In this document: in pieces, positions 1 through 10,320 of the stretch
How the letters are laid out: every line of letters starts with the position of its first letter
Position numbering within the stretch: the first letter of the stretch is position 1
Source: Flavobacterium sp. WC2421
GTDB taxonomy: Bacteria > Bacteroidota > Bacteroidia > Flavobacteriales > Flavobacteriaceae
Reading direction: 5' to 3'
Length of the DNA stretch: 64,000 bases
Assembly: GCF_040822115.1 (NCBI RefSeq)
Contig: NZ_CP162004.1
Span: 2,356,001-2,420,000, forward strand
Position numbers and translations under genes: made by a program
Notes under the pieces: generated by a model
What the model was told of the DNA's origin: nothing
The model's input: only the letters and a program-made list of their open reading frames with translations
The model's database searches: none

Positions 1-411
1 ATCTAACCATGTTTTATAATGAACTAGACCTTTTGGAAAAAGCTCTAAATCAATTACCATTTGGTGTGTTTCTATACCATCGTTTACATGTAATACTGTG
101 GCAACATGATATCCCCAATCAATTGTTCCATTAGGAGAGAGCTCTTTTTTATCAATAAATGTGATTAATTGTGAATTTGAATTGGAATAAATACCAGGAG
201 AAAAAGCCCAAATTTTAGATGTTATAATCCCTTTTGATTCTAATAGCAAGCTTATATAATGCGACAAATTATGACAATTTGCTTGCTGATACCCTACAGG
301 CAATGATGCCTTCAATATATCCTTGAATACTTTTTTAGCAGTATCTTGATCTACAATTGAAGCTTTTGCAGGGGTTAATATTTGATGTTTTGATTTAATG
401 ATTTTTTTTTT
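1..411 (-). CDS. Protein-glutaminase-like domain protein, C-terminal part outside the window
   Basis: The minus strand is open from a TAA at 412-414 to the window edge, so the C-terminus is missing. The translation contains QQANCHNLSHYISLLLESKG, then WGYHVATVLH, then MVIDLELFPKG and a Trp. This order (Cys followed by an alpha helix, W-x-YHVA, IDxxLF, W) matches the Cys-His-Asp core of Chryseobacterium protein-glutaminase (Gln_deamidase_2 family), which deamidates glutamine side chains in proteins; this is a match from memory. No ATG, GTG or TTG lies between the stop and the domain, and a run of 12 A on the coding strand sits just inside the open frame, so the start is either a rare codon such as ATT at 399, or the 5' end is damaged or mis-sequenced. 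It follows the transglutaminase gene by a few bases and probably shares its transcript. Confidence 0.55.
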
Positions 412-417
412 TTAGTA

Positions 418-1287
418 TTAAACTACTGGAATTACATCTACTTCCACTTTGACTTTATGTTCTCCTGAACTAAATATTATTCCTCTAAGTGGAGAAACAT
501 CAGCGAAATCTCTACCGTATGCAGTAACAATATGCCTTTGTTGTGGAATCATATTGTTAGTAGGATCAAATTCACACCACCCCATTTCAGGAATATAAAC
601 AGATATCCAAGCATGTGATGCATCAGAACCTTCTAACTTTATTTTACCTTTTGGTGGTAAAGTTTCAATATAACCGCTTACATAGCGTGCTGGAATACCT
701 GCACTTCTTAGGCAAGCGATAGCCAAATGAGAAAAATCTTGGCAAACCCCTTTTTTTTCTTTCAGTACTGTACTGATTGGTGTATTTACATTTGTTGATC
801 CTGATCTAAAGTCAAAATCGGTAAATATTTTTTTTGTTAAATTCATAACACATTCAAAAAGCGGGGCTTCTGGAATAAGGCAACTTTGAGCAAAGGCAAT
901 TATATTGTCATCCCAATTGATAAATTGACTAGGTAATTGATAAATTAAAAGGTCCGCTTTAAGGACAGGATTGGCATTGATTTTTAATGTAGTTTCTTCA
1001 CAGGAAATGGTGCTCCAGGGTTGAACTACATTTTTTAAAACTTCTATTTCACTAGACACAATAACATTCAATTTGGTGTGTGACTCGTGTAAAGAAAAAT
1101 AATGTTGAATATTTCCAAAATAATCCTTTCTACTATAAATTTTAGAAGGTTTTGGCTCTATTTCTATTTTAAAATTGGTACAAATTTGTCTGGCTGAACT
1201 TTGCGGTTGTAAACACAATACGCTTTGGTAATTGTGAACAGCATTCACATAAGTGTAAAGGGTTTTGTGTTTTAGTTTATATTTCAT
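418..1287 (-). CDS. Transglutaminase-like cysteine peptidase family protein
   Basis: 289 residues. An N-terminal beta domain (about 1-100, bacterial transglutaminase-like N-terminal region) is followed by a transglutaminase core with the catalytic triad in order: Cys182 in KGVCQDFSHLA, His225 in SDASHAWISVY and Asp241 in CEFDPTNN. These proteins have the papain-like transglutaminase fold; most bacterial members are thought to act as proteases or amidases, and the substrate is unknown. There is no signal peptide, so it is probably cytoplasmic. The start codon overlaps the end of the upstream ATP-grasp gene by 11 bases, which implies translational coupling. This is the last complete gene of a widespread cluster that pairs short transglutaminases with CP-ATP-grasp/alpha-E and DUF2126 proteins. 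Confidence 0.9.
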   Translation of the reverse strand: MKYKLKHKTLYTYVNAVHNYQSVLCLQPQSSARQICTNFKIEIEPKPSKIYSRKDYFGNIQHYFSLHESHTKLNVIVSSEIEVLKNVVQPWSTISCEETTLKINANPVLKADLLIYQLPSQFINWDDNIIAFAQSCLIPEAPLFECVMNLTKKIFTDFDFRSGSTNVNTPISTVLKEKKGVCQDFSHLAIACLRSAGIPARYVSGYIETLPPKGKIKLEGSDASHAWISVYIPEMGWCEFDPTNNMIPQQRHIVTAYGRDFADVSPLRGIIFSSGEHKVKVEVDVIPVV

Positions 1288-3868
1288 CAGAATTCATATT
1301 GTCTAAGGTGTCTAAAATGGAGTGTTGGATAACAGAATGATTAAAGTATAAACTAGCCAAGTTAGTTGACACATTCGAAATTAGATCAAAAACATCTGAA
1401 AGTGTTTGGTCTAGTTCAGGTCGAAAAAGAGTATCGCTATCCGCTTGTATTAAACGATTAGCATCAATTAATTTTATAATTGTACTTGCTTCCAAAACTG
1501 ATTTTTCAGCAAGACTTAATCGATTTGGTTCTATTGTTTTTGGCAATTTAGAAAGATAAGAAGAAAGCGTATCGAGTAAAAAAGTAAGTGTATACGGTAG
1601 GTTTTGCTCTAAAAAAACCATATTAATAACAGCTTTCAAGCTTAAATGAGACTTATAAATGTTTCTGTATTGGGCTAATAAATGATGGTTTTCTAAAATA
1701 GCTTCCATTAAAACACTTTCTTCTTCTTCAACTTTTTTATAATTGAAAGTATATTTGAAAACAGAAATCAATGATAAAATGCGCTCTACATTTTTCCCTA
1801 TTTCCAATAGGTAGAAGCCATTATCTCTAGGTAATGTTTCATAAACATTTCCATAAAAAGAGAAAAGACGAATATGTAATTTATCAAGACCGTGATTTAC
1901 TTGGTTGATATTACTCGTGTTTGAACTTTTTAGCGCAACAAGACTGTCTTCTACTAAATTAATAATTCGGCGGGTATCGTGATTCCATTTTTCACTTACT
2001 TGATTTAAGGTATTTAACAACGCCTGAATATTATAAGTAACAGATCCAGGTTTTTTTGAATCACTAATTAAAAGAAGTAATTCAGGAATTGGATTAGCAA
2101 TGGTATCGTCAATGTTTACTTCTGGATCACTTTCCTTTTCTTTTCCTACAAATCCTGGATAGGTATGAGTAAGATGAGTAAGAGATTTGAGAAGTACTAT
2201 TAAAAAAGCAGGTTGCTCATTTTCTTTATTAGTAACATTTTCATTAAGGCGACTCAAGATTATTTTTAAAAAACTTCTCAAAGCCATTGTTCTTTCACAC
2301 AGGCGCCCTACCCAAAATAAATTTTCGGCATTTCTACTTGTTAATGAATTGTTTAGATGATTTGTTAGGTTTCTACGTTCTACATAACTTTCATTATATT
2401 CATTTGGGGTATCAGTTATAATCCAAGTATCTTTAGACAAACCTCCTAAACGGTTGGACACCTCAAACTTTCCTTTTATTGCAGAGCTGCGGGTTAATCC
2501 ACCTTGCATAACTCTATACTCGTTTCCATCAGAAATTAAAAAAGCTCTCATTGCAGCAAATCTGGGTACAATTTCTCCATCAATAAATGATGGGGTAGTA
2601 GATAAACTAACCTCTTGTTGTGCTACAAAATCCTTTGGATTTTTACGAATCATGATTCTCAAGTCTTCCAATTGCTGTTTATCAAGAAGACGTCCATAAA
2701 TGGATCTAAAACCTTGTTTCCGATTTGTTTTTTTAATAATTAGTTTGGGTAAATTGTCAAGAACATAATTCAGTTCTTTTTTTTGACCGCACCACCATGT
2801 AGCTATAGAACTTAATATTAAAGGTTCTTTTAATAAATATTTACAGGCATTTTGCATAAAAGCCATCAAACCATGATTTTCTAAAACACTGGTTCCAGGC
2901 GGATTTATAACAGCGACATTACCTAAACGGATTACTTGCAGTAAACCAGGAATTCCTATTAATGAATTTCTTTTTAATTCTAATGGATCACACCATTCAT
3001 CATCGACTCTTTTAATAATGACATCTACACGTTCTAGTTGGTCAATAGACTTCAACCATACATAGCCATCTCTAACTACTAAATCGCTTCCTTGCACAAG
3101 TGTATAACCTAAATGTGAGGACAAATATACGTGTTCAAAATAGGTTTCATTTCCAGGTCCAGGTGTTAAAAAAACTACATTTGGATTTTCGTTAGTGTTG
3201 TTTCCAAGTGCATCAACAGTTTGTTGCAGGTCATTAAAATAAGGAGAAAGTCTGCTTCTAAACATTTTTTTGTTCAGTTCAGGAAAAACTTTACTCATTA
3301 CAATTCGGTTTTCTAGCGCATATCCTGAACCTGATGGTGACTGAGTTCTATTATCCAATAACCACATTTTTCCGTCCGGCCCTCTAGCTAAATCACAGGC
3401 ATAATTAAGTAATTGTATGTCTAGTTTTTGTCTAATATCAAAACAAGGCAATAGAAAACCAGAATTATCAAAAATTAATTCAGCTGGAATAATTGAATTT
3501 TTTATTAATAATTGTGGTCCATAAATATCTTTTAGAATTAAATCGTAAAGATGTGCTCTTTGTCTTAACCCTTTTTCAATGGTTTCCCATTCTGATTTAT
3601 GGATTAAAAACGGAATTGGATCTAGTTTCCACGCACGATTAGGTTCATTATTATTGTCATAAACATTATAAGTAACTCCGTTTTCTCTTAGTTTTTTTAT
3701 AATTTCTTGATTACGTAATTCTAATTCTTCAAGACCTATAGATTCTAAAGTATCAAAAAGCTTTTGCCAATACGGTTTTACTTGACCGTTTTTGTCAAGT
3801 ACTTCATCGTACGTATTTATTTTCTCTTTATAAGATTGGAGTAATCCCAATGAAATATCTTGAATCAT
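1277..3868 (-). CDS. Circularly permuted ATP-grasp and alpha-E domain protein
   Basis: 863 residues. The N-terminal half (about 60-480) is a circularly permuted type 2 ATP-grasp region, with DNRTQSPSGSGYALENR and FLTPGPGNETYFEH as landmarks. The C-terminal part (about 510-845) is an alpha-E (DUF403) domain that opens with SRNAENLFWVGRLCERTMAL. In many bacteria the two domains are separate neighbouring genes; here they are fused, a common form. The family is predicted to make amide or peptide-type bonds with ATP, perhaps building a peptide tag that the neighbouring transglutaminases process; this is a published comparative-genomics proposal, not shown here. The gene lies 77 bases after the DUF2126 gene and overlaps the next gene. 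Confidence 0.88.
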   Translation of the reverse strand: MIQDISLGLLQSYKEKINTYDEVLDKNGQVKPYWQKLFDTLESIGLEELELRNQEIIKKLRENGVTYNVYDNNNEPNRAWKLDPIPFLIHKSEWETIEKGLRQRAHLYDLILKDIYGPQLLIKNSIIPAELIFDNSGFLLPCFDIRQKLDIQLLNYACDLARGPDGKMWLLDNRTQSPSGSGYALENRIVMSKVFPELNKKMFRSRLSPYFNDLQQTVDALGNNTNENPNVVFLTPGPGNETYFEHVYLSSHLGYTLVQGSDLVVRDGYVWLKSIDQLERVDVIIKRVDDEWCDPLELKRNSLIGIPGLLQVIRLGNVAVINPPGTSVLENHGLMAFMQNACKYLLKEPLILSSIATWWCGQKKELNYVLDNLPKLIIKKTNRKQGFRSIYGRLLDKQQLEDLRIMIRKNPKDFVAQQEVSLSTTPSFIDGEIVPRFAAMRAFLISDGNEYRVMQGGLTRSSAIKGKFEVSNRLGGLSKDTWIITDTPNEYNESYVERRNLTNHLNNSLTSRNAENLFWVGRLCERTMALRSFLKIILSRLNENVTNKENEQPAFLIVLLKSLTHLTHTYPGFVGKEKESDPEVNIDDTIANPIPELLLLISDSKKPGSVTYNIQALLNTLNQVSEKWNHDTRRIINLVEDSLVALKSSNTSNINQVNHGLDKLHIRLFSFYGNVYETLPRDNGFYLLEIGKNVERILSLISVFKYTFNYKKVEEEESVLMEAILENHHLLAQYRNIYKSHLSLKAVINMVFLEQNLPYTLTFLLDTLSSYLSKLPKTIEPNRLSLAEKSVLEASTIIKLIDANRLIQADSDTLFRPELDQTLSDVFDLISNVSTNLASLYFNHSVIQHSILDTLDNMNSDEI

Positions 3869-3945
3869 TTGTTAATTGTAAATGAATTGCGTTTTTTATA
3901 ATTGGCAAAATAAAGGTTTTTAAAGCGAACAACAATGCAATTATT

Positions 3946-6900
3946 CTATTCTTTTGCTTTCCAATAATGTCTTAAATCTAATGTGTAAGGGTATTCAGGG
4001 TTAATAAGTTCAATGGGAGTATCAAGTTTAAGTTCGGATTTAGACTCTACTAAAAAGCGAGAAGTTGCACTATTATTTATTATAATTTCTTTCTCGTTTT
4101 CCATGTCATTATGTACTGAAGATGGTGTATGACCAAAATCCCAAAAGCGACTTATCTTTCTTGATTCTGCTTCAAAACTATTCACAGGCATAGTTTCAAA
4201 ACTTCTTCCGCCTGGATGTGTTACAAAATAGGTACAGCCACCGATTACTTTATTATTCCAAGTATCTACAATATCAAAAACCAATGGAACATCTACACCT
4301 ATATTTGGGTGTAAAGCGGATGGTGGATTCCATGCTTTATATCGTATTCCTGCTACATATTCTCCTTTTGTACCAGTACTTCTTAAAGGAATTCGGCAGC
4401 CTTTACATAGTAAAATATGGCGTTCTGGTACAATTCCAGAAACTTTTACTTGTAAACGTTCTAATGAGGAATCTACAAAACGAGAGGTTCCAGAGCCTGA
4501 GAGTTCTTCACCAAGTACGTGCCATGGTTCAATACCTAATCGAATTTCTAATTGGATATTATCAATAGTCACATTACCATGGTGAGGATATCTAAATTCG
4601 AAAAAAGGATCAAACCATGAAATGTCAAAATTATATCCAGCATCTTTTAAATCATTAACTACATCAATCATGTCCAAATAGGCAAAATGAGGCAACAAAA
4701 ACTTATCATGTAGTTCAGTTCCCCAACGGACTAATTTTTTCTCATATGGGTTTTTCCAAAATTTTGCAACCAAGGCACGAACTAATAAATTTTGAACTAA
4801 ATTCATGTGTTTGTGAGGTGGCATATCAAAAGCTCTTAACTCTAATATTCCCAAACGTCCTGTTGATGAATCAGGAGAATATAATTTATCGATACAAAAT
4901 TCTGAACGGTGCGTATTTCCAGTGATATCAGTTAATAGGTTTCTGAAAATTCTGTCCACCATCCAAAAAGGAACTTCTTTGTCTTTTGGGATTTGATCAA
5001 AAGCAATTTCCATTTCGTAGAGACGCTCATCACGACCTTCATCAATACGCGGTGCTTGACTTGTTGGTCCAATAAAGGGTCCAGCAAAAAGGTAACTTAA
5101 AACGGGATGGTGTTGCCAATAGGTGATTAAGCTTCGCAATAAATCAGGTCTTCTCAATAGGGGACTATCCTCAGGCTTTTCAGCTCCTAATGTTACATGG
5201 TTCCCTCCTCCAGTTCCAGTATGACGACCGTCTACCATAAACTTATCGGTGCCTAAACGAGATAGAAATGCCTCTTCATATAGCGCCGTTGTGTTGTCTA
5301 CAATTTCTTGCCAAGATTTGGCTGGATGTACATTTACTTCAATTACACCTGGATCTGGGGTTACCATCATTTTTTCGACTCTGTAGTCCGACTTTGGTTG
5401 ATATCCTTCAATTCTTACTGGCATTTGTAATTTTTCTGCAGTAATTTCTATCGAAGTAATTAAATCTACATAGTCTTCTAAATAATCAGTTGGAGGAAGA
5501 AAAATGTACAACATTCCATCGCGCTCTTGTATACACATGGCGGTAATAAAAGTGTCTACTTCAAATAATAAAGATTCTTCTTCTTTTTTTTCTTCTTTTT
5601 TAGATAATACTTTTTTGACAGACTGAATGAGTTTTGAAATGGTCCCATAACGTTTGTTTATTTTTTCTGAATAATCACCTAAAGCGGGTAAGTCTTCAAA
5701 TAAACTTCTATCTACAACTGTTTCTCTCTTATTTTTAGAAATTTTTGGTAAGGAATCCAATGGTAAACGCAATCCAATTGGAGAATTTCCAGGAATTAAA
5801 AAGCAATTGCCTCTTCTAAATTCCCAAGCACAACTTTCCCAATTATCATTATTGTGATTTTTTTGTATTGGCAAAACAAATCCTGCTGGATTATTCAAGC
5901 CTTTTTCTAATACCTTTGCCAAATTATGACGTTCCATAGAATCTTTTAAATTCACTTTCAATGGATCTAAATTCATTGGAAGTTTACCTTCTTCTAGAGC
6001 CCAATAGATTGGATCTTCGTAAGTTGGTAATATGTTTTTAGTGTCAATACCTAAAAATTTGGTCAATTCGACAGCAAATTTTTCAGCATCGTGAAAAGTA
6101 AATTGAGTTTCACCTTCTTTTGCTACTAGCGCATCATTTTTCCACAAAGGGAATCCGTCTTTTCTCCAGTATAGTCCATATTGCCAACGTGGGAATAACT
6201 CTCCAGGGTACCATTTTCCTTGTCCAAAATGCAGCAAGCCTCCATGAGCAAATCGTTTTTTTAAACGAAGGGCTAAATCATAAGCTAGTTTACGTTTCAA
6301 TGGTCCATCGGCTGCAGTATTCCATTCGGCTCCCTCAAAATCATCAATAGAAATAAAGGTGGGTTCTCCACCCATTGTTAAACGCACATCACCTTCAATT
6401 AAATCCTTCTCCACTACATTTCCTACCGCCATGATGTCTTCCCATTGACAGTCAGAATAGGGTTTAGTTACCCTTGGGTCTTCATGAATGCGAGTTACTT
6501 TATTTTCAAATTCAAAACTTACTTCACATTTTTCTGTTGCACCTGTAACTGGCGCTGCACTTTCATAATGGGGAGTACAACATAATGGTATATGACCTTC
6601 ACTTGCAAAAAGTCCAGACGTAGGATCCAGTCCAATCCATCCTGCTCCAGGAAGATAAACTTCGGCCCAAGCGTGTAAATCAGTAAAATCGTTTTCTGGT
6701 CCAGAAGGGCCATCAAGTGATTTTATGTCGGGTGCTAATTGCACAATATAGCCAGAAACAAATCGTGCAGCTAAACCAAAGTGACGTAAAACATGAATTA
6801 ATAGCCATGCAAAATCTCTGCAAGAGCCACTTTTTATTCGTAATGTTTCTTCTGGTGTTTGTACTCCTGCCTCCATTCGTAGATTATAAGAAAGCGTTTT

Positions 6901-7362
6901 GTAAACTTCTTGGTTCAGATAAACTAAAAAATCATTTATTTCTATGGAATCATTTAGTTTTATTTTTTCAATAAATTTTAAGAATATGGGACTTTCTTCA
7001 CTCAATTTTAAATAAGGAATTAATTCTTGTTCCAGTATAGTATCATATTTAAAGGGATACTTTTGAGCATATTCTTCTACAAAATAATCAAAAGGGTTGA
7101 TGACTTGAAGTTTTGCAATAACTTCGACTTCGACTTTTAATTCTTTAATTTTTTCAGGAAAAATAACTCTAGCTTGATAATTCCCAAAAGGGTCTTGTTG
7201 CCAATTGATAAAATGATCCTCAGGACTTATTTTAAAAGAGTATCCTTCTATAGCCGTTCTAGAATGTACAGCTGGACGAAGTCTAAAAACATGAGGGAAT
7301 AATTTAACGCTTCGGTCAAATTTGTAAGTTGTTTTGTGTGAAATAGCGATTTTTATTGACAT
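3946..7362 (-). CDS. Transglutaminase and DUF2126 fusion protein
   Basis: 1138 residues. Residues 1-100 form the transglutaminase N-terminal beta domain. The transglutaminase core follows to about 290, with Cys in KSGSCRDFAWLL, His in TDLHAWAEVYLPG and Asp in GLDPTSG. The rest is the DUF2126 region, with typical landmarks LTMGGEPTFISIDD, GGLLHFGQGKWYPGE and GGGNHVTLG. DUF2126 is related to the gamma-glutamyl-cysteine ligase/glutamine synthetase fold, so a ligase activity is plausible. The length is normal for the fusion. It is the first gene of the cluster and the intergenic stretch 7363-7623 must hold the promoter. Together with the two genes after it, it is predicted to make and cut an unknown peptide modification. 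Confidence 0.9.
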   Translation of the reverse strand: MSIKIAISHKTTYKFDRSVKLFPHVFRLRPAVHSRTAIEGYSFKISPEDHFINWQQDPFGNYQARVIFPEKIKELKVEVEVIAKLQVINPFDYFVEEYAQKYPFKYDTILEQELIPYLKLSEESPIFLKFIEKIKLNDSIEINDFLVYLNQEVYKTLSYNLRMEAGVQTPEETLRIKSGSCRDFAWLLIHVLRHFGLAARFVSGYIVQLAPDIKSLDGPSGPENDFTDLHAWAEVYLPGAGWIGLDPTSGLFASEGHIPLCCTPHYESAAPVTGATEKCEVSFEFENKVTRIHEDPRVTKPYSDCQWEDIMAVGNVVEKDLIEGDVRLTMGGEPTFISIDDFEGAEWNTAADGPLKRKLAYDLALRLKKRFAHGGLLHFGQGKWYPGELFPRWQYGLYWRKDGFPLWKNDALVAKEGETQFTFHDAEKFAVELTKFLGIDTKNILPTYEDPIYWALEEGKLPMNLDPLKVNLKDSMERHNLAKVLEKGLNNPAGFVLPIQKNHNNDNWESCAWEFRRGNCFLIPGNSPIGLRLPLDSLPKISKNKRETVVDRSLFEDLPALGDYSEKINKRYGTISKLIQSVKKVLSKKEEKKEEESLLFEVDTFITAMCIQERDGMLYIFLPPTDYLEDYVDLITSIEITAEKLQMPVRIEGYQPKSDYRVEKMMVTPDPGVIEVNVHPAKSWQEIVDNTTALYEEAFLSRLGTDKFMVDGRHTGTGGGNHVTLGAEKPEDSPLLRRPDLLRSLITYWQHHPVLSYLFAGPFIGPTSQAPRIDEGRDERLYEMEIAFDQIPKDKEVPFWMVDRIFRNLLTDITGNTHRSEFCIDKLYSPDSSTGRLGILELRAFDMPPHKHMNLVQNLLVRALVAKFWKNPYEKKLVRWGTELHDKFLLPHFAYLDMIDVVNDLKDAGYNFDISWFDPFFEFRYPHHGNVTIDNIQLEIRLGIEPWHVLGEELSGSGTSRFVDSSLERLQVKVSGIVPERHILLCKGCRIPLRSTGTKGEYVAGIRYKAWNPPSALHPNIGVDVPLVFDIVDTWNNKVIGGCTYFVTHPGGRSFETMPVNSFEAESRKISRFWDFGHTPSSVHNDMENEKEIIINNSATSRFLVESKSELKLDTPIELINPEYPYTLDLRHYWKAKE

Positions 7363-7623
7363 AATTTAGGCGTGTTATCTTTGAATAGTAGTAGTATAAC
7401 AAATATTGCAAAAAAATCATAGTTTATGCTTTTTTTATGATAATAATCGACCTAATTTTTTGCTATGATTGCTTTTTTTACATTTTATAATTGCGAATTA
7501 TGTAACAAGAATTAAATTATTCAAATTCTAAATCCTATCGTTTATATCAATTATGGGTAGATTTTTTTTAAACCTATTTTTAAAAAAAGAAAGGGGAACC
7601 TTTTGTAATTTGTTAAATAGTTC

Positions 7624-8709
7624 TTAGTGAATATTGATGTAGGTGTATAGTGCGAAAAGCACCATTAGAATAATTATAATGATAACATTTATCAGTAAAA
7701 TTACACTACTTTTTAATAAAGAAATCATGATTTTTTCTCCATAAAATCTTCGGTGTGCAGGAAAAAAGTAATACAGCATCCAAAAAATGCCAATCGATTT
7801 GAGACCAAAATGAACCCAAGTCAAAATAGGATTTTCACCAAACAACAGAAAGAGTTTGTCTATAAAGAACAGGGTTAAAATCAATAAGAGTAGAAACGAA
7901 AAATAATGCAAAGTAAAAATACCATTATCAAAGTAGTACCATTTTTTTTTGTCATGAAAAACCCATAGTATAAAAGCAAAAACAGGCATATACATAAACA
8001 GTACCTTTGGGAGGTTATGCGTAAATGATTCACTGAATTTCTCAATGATTTCCTCATTTGTATTTTCTTCTTTTACAGCAAGCCATTTTTTTAGGAACCA
8101 ATATTCGGTTTTGCTTACTTTTGCTTTTTCTGCCCCATTTTTTTGTATTGAGTCTAGTTCATTAATAGATTTATAACCAAAATCAGCCACTTCTTTTTTG
8201 TTTATTTTAGTAGTGTCAATTTTAGTAGTTTGTAGTAAAATCTTTTTAATAGTATCATTATTTTTTTGAGATAATATTCCAACTTTTGTTAATCCATCGA
8301 CGCTTTTTTCTTCAATATGTAATGAATCAATTGAGGGGATATTTACTTGAGTTTTTTCTATAGTAATTGGAATTGTTACTTCTTTTGTGTCGCTAGTTGG
8401 GAATAAGGATAGTAATAAAAAGGTAACGAAACTAATAAAAATATAAAGACGTACAGGCGCTAGAAATGATAATCTTTTTCCAGAAAGATAAGCTTTAGTT
8501 AATGCTGCAGGTTTGAAAAATAAATAAAAAATGGTTCTCCAAAATGCATTGTCGTAATGGGTTAAATCTTCAAAAAAATGAATAAAGATATGATGAAAAG
8601 ACTTAGTGCTTATCGTGTTTTCTTGACCGCAATTGGGACAGTAACGTTGGTCAACAACATAATTACAATTAAGGCATGTTTTATCTATTCGTAACTTTTC
8701 TTTTGACAT
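7624..8709 (-). CDS. DUF3667 membrane protein with N-terminal zinc ribbon
   Basis: 361 residues. The N-terminus carries two CxxC pairs, CLNCNYVVDQRYCPNCGQEN, that form a zinc ribbon. The DUF3667 signature follows with SFHHIFIHFFEDLTHYDNAF and a first membrane helix in FLAPVRLYIFISFVTFLLLS. A hydrophilic region of about 110 residues, probably outside the membrane, is then followed by four further hydrophobic segments near the C-terminus (about 235-360). The family is common in Bacteroidota and has no known function. It stands alone, separated from both neighbours by more than 250 bases. Confidence 0.8.
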   Translation of the reverse strand: MSKEKLRIDKTCLNCNYVVDQRYCPNCGQENTISTKSFHHIFIHFFEDLTHYDNAFWRTIFYLFFKPAALTKAYLSGKRLSFLAPVRLYIFISFVTFLLLSLFPTSDTKEVTIPITIEKTQVNIPSIDSLHIEEKSVDGLTKVGILSQKNNDTIKKILLQTTKIDTTKINKKEVADFGYKSINELDSIQKNGAEKAKVSKTEYWFLKKWLAVKEENTNEEIIEKFSESFTHNLPKVLFMYMPVFAFILWVFHDKKKWYYFDNGIFTLHYFSFLLLLILTLFFIDKLFLLFGENPILTWVHFGLKSIGIFWMLYYFFPAHRRFYGEKIMISLLKSSVILLINVIIIIILMVLFALYTYINIH

Positions 8710-8903
8710 AAGCAGTGTTGTAAATGAAATCTATTTTGGTAAATCTATTATTTTTTTATTTGATTTATAATTGCTGTCCTATAGTTTTAATGTTTAATTA
8801 ACTAGTATGTTTTTATTTGCGACTTACTTTTATAGTGGTTGCATTTAATCTAATTTAAAAAGGTTAAGTTAAATTTTTTTTTTTAATGTAAATGTATATT
8901 CAA

Positions 8904-8942
8904 TAAAAAAAGCCTACAACAAAATCATTTTGTTGTAGGCTT
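8904..8942 (-). terminator. Rho-independent terminator of the glnK-amtB operon
   Basis: A perfect 16-bp inverted repeat (AAGCCTACAACAAAAT at 8910-8925 and its complement at 8927-8942) separated by a single base. On the minus strand it is followed by seven T, so it ends transcription coming from amtB, about 140 bases past the amtB stop. The rest of 8710-9079 holds no gene that I can see. Confidence 0.85.
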
Positions 8943-9079
8943 TATGTTTTAGGTATTTAAAATGATGCTTAAAAAATAATTTTTGATTGCCAACCGCAAT
9001 TCTTTTAGAAAACACATGAGGGTGTGTTTATAAAAAGGAAGCATCACTGTAAATAAACTTTTATTATAATTTTAATTGT

Positions 9080-10285
9080 TTAGTCATTATAAACATTAGT
9101 TCCATGCTCATGAATATCTAAACCATCAATCTCTTCTTCTTTGGTAACTCTTAGTCCCATAGTTTTCTTTAATATAAATAATACGATAAAAGAAGCTCCC
9201 ATTGCCCATGCTACAATTGCTGCAACACCTGTGATTTGTACAATTAATTTATCAAAACCACCACCATAGAATAAACCACCATCAGTAGCAAAAAATCCAA
9301 CTAATATAGTTCCTAATGCACCACAAACTCCATGAACTGAAACCGCTCCAACTGGATCGTCAATTTTTAATTTTTTGTCGATAAATTCAATTGAAAATAC
9401 AACTACAACCCCACAAATTAATCCAATAATTAGAGCTCCTAATGGGCTTACAGCTGCACAACCTGCTGTCACACCAACTAATCCAGCCAAAACTCCATTT
9501 AAAGTCATTGAAATATCTGGTTTTTTGTAAAATATCCAAGTTAAAAACATAGCTGCTAACGCACCTGCAGCACCTGCTAAATTTGTTGTAATAAATATAG
9601 CTGCTACTTTAAAAGCGTTATCACCAGATATTGCAAGTTGAGATCCTGGGTTGAACCCAAACCATCCTAACCAAAGTATAAATACCCCTAAAGCTCCTAG
9701 CATTAAACTATGACCTTGTATAGCATTTGATTTTCCATCTGTGTATTTTCCAATTCTAGGGCCTACCATAGCAGCAGCTACTAAAGAAGCAGCTCCACCA
9801 ACAGCATGTACTACAGTTGATCCAGCGAAATCAGTAAATCCCATTTTAGCTAGCCATCCACCTGCATTCCATACCCAGCTACCAGAAATAGGGTAGATTA
9901 TTAATGTCATTAATAAAGAGAAGATTAAATAAGTAGTAAATTTTGTTCTTTCAGCAATCGCTCCAGAAACTATAGTTGCTGCAGTTGCTGCAAATACAGT
10001 TTGAAAAAATAAACTATGCATGTCTGGAAGACTATCAAAAAAAGCATATTGCTTCATATCTCCAACCAATCCTCCAATAGAATCTCCGTACATTAACGAA
10101 TATCCTACTGCCCAGAAAGCAAGACTTCCAATACAGAAATCCATTAAATTTTTCATTATAATATTTCCAGTATTTTTTGATCTAGTAAAACCAGTTTCTA
10201 CAAGTGTAAAACCGGCTTGCATAAAAAACACTAAACTTCCGGCGATTAACACCCACATTAAGTCCATTGCAGCATTCGTATCCAT
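9080..10285 (-). CDS. amtB: Ammonium transporter
   Basis: 401 residues, the usual length of Amt channels without a signal peptide. Eleven hydrophobic segments can be followed. Family landmarks include MQAGFTLVETG, FDSLPDMHSLFFQTVFAATA near the pore entrance, the twin-His region STVVHAVGGAASLVAA (first pore His) and SVHGVCGALGTILVG (second pore His). The C-terminal tail, ending KEEEIDGLDIHEHGTNVYND, matches the cytoplasmic tail that contacts PII proteins. It conducts ammonium across the inner membrane. It lies 35 bases after the PII gene, as expected for a glnK-amtB operon. Confidence 0.96.
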   Translation of the reverse strand: MDTNAAMDLMWVLIAGSLVFFMQAGFTLVETGFTRSKNTGNIIMKNLMDFCIGSLAFWAVGYSLMYGDSIGGLVGDMKQYAFFDSLPDMHSLFFQTVFAATAATIVSGAIAERTKFTTYLIFSLLMTLIIYPISGSWVWNAGGWLAKMGFTDFAGSTVVHAVGGAASLVAAAMVGPRIGKYTDGKSNAIQGHSLMLGALGVFILWLGWFGFNPGSQLAISGDNAFKVAAIFITTNLAGAAGALAAMFLTWIFYKKPDISMTLNGVLAGLVGVTAGCAAVSPLGALIIGLICGVVVVFSIEFIDKKLKIDDPVGAVSVHGVCGALGTILVGFFATDGGLFYGGGFDKLIVQITGVAAIVAWAMGASFIVLFILKKTMGLRVTKEEEIDGLDIHEHGTNVYND

Positions 10286-10320
10286 AATATATATTTTTAT
10301 TAGTTAGTTTTAAAAGTGAT

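Noticed and set aside
4218..4568. Plus-strand frame inside the DUF2126 gene
   Set aside because: Shadow of a strongly supported gene on the other strand.
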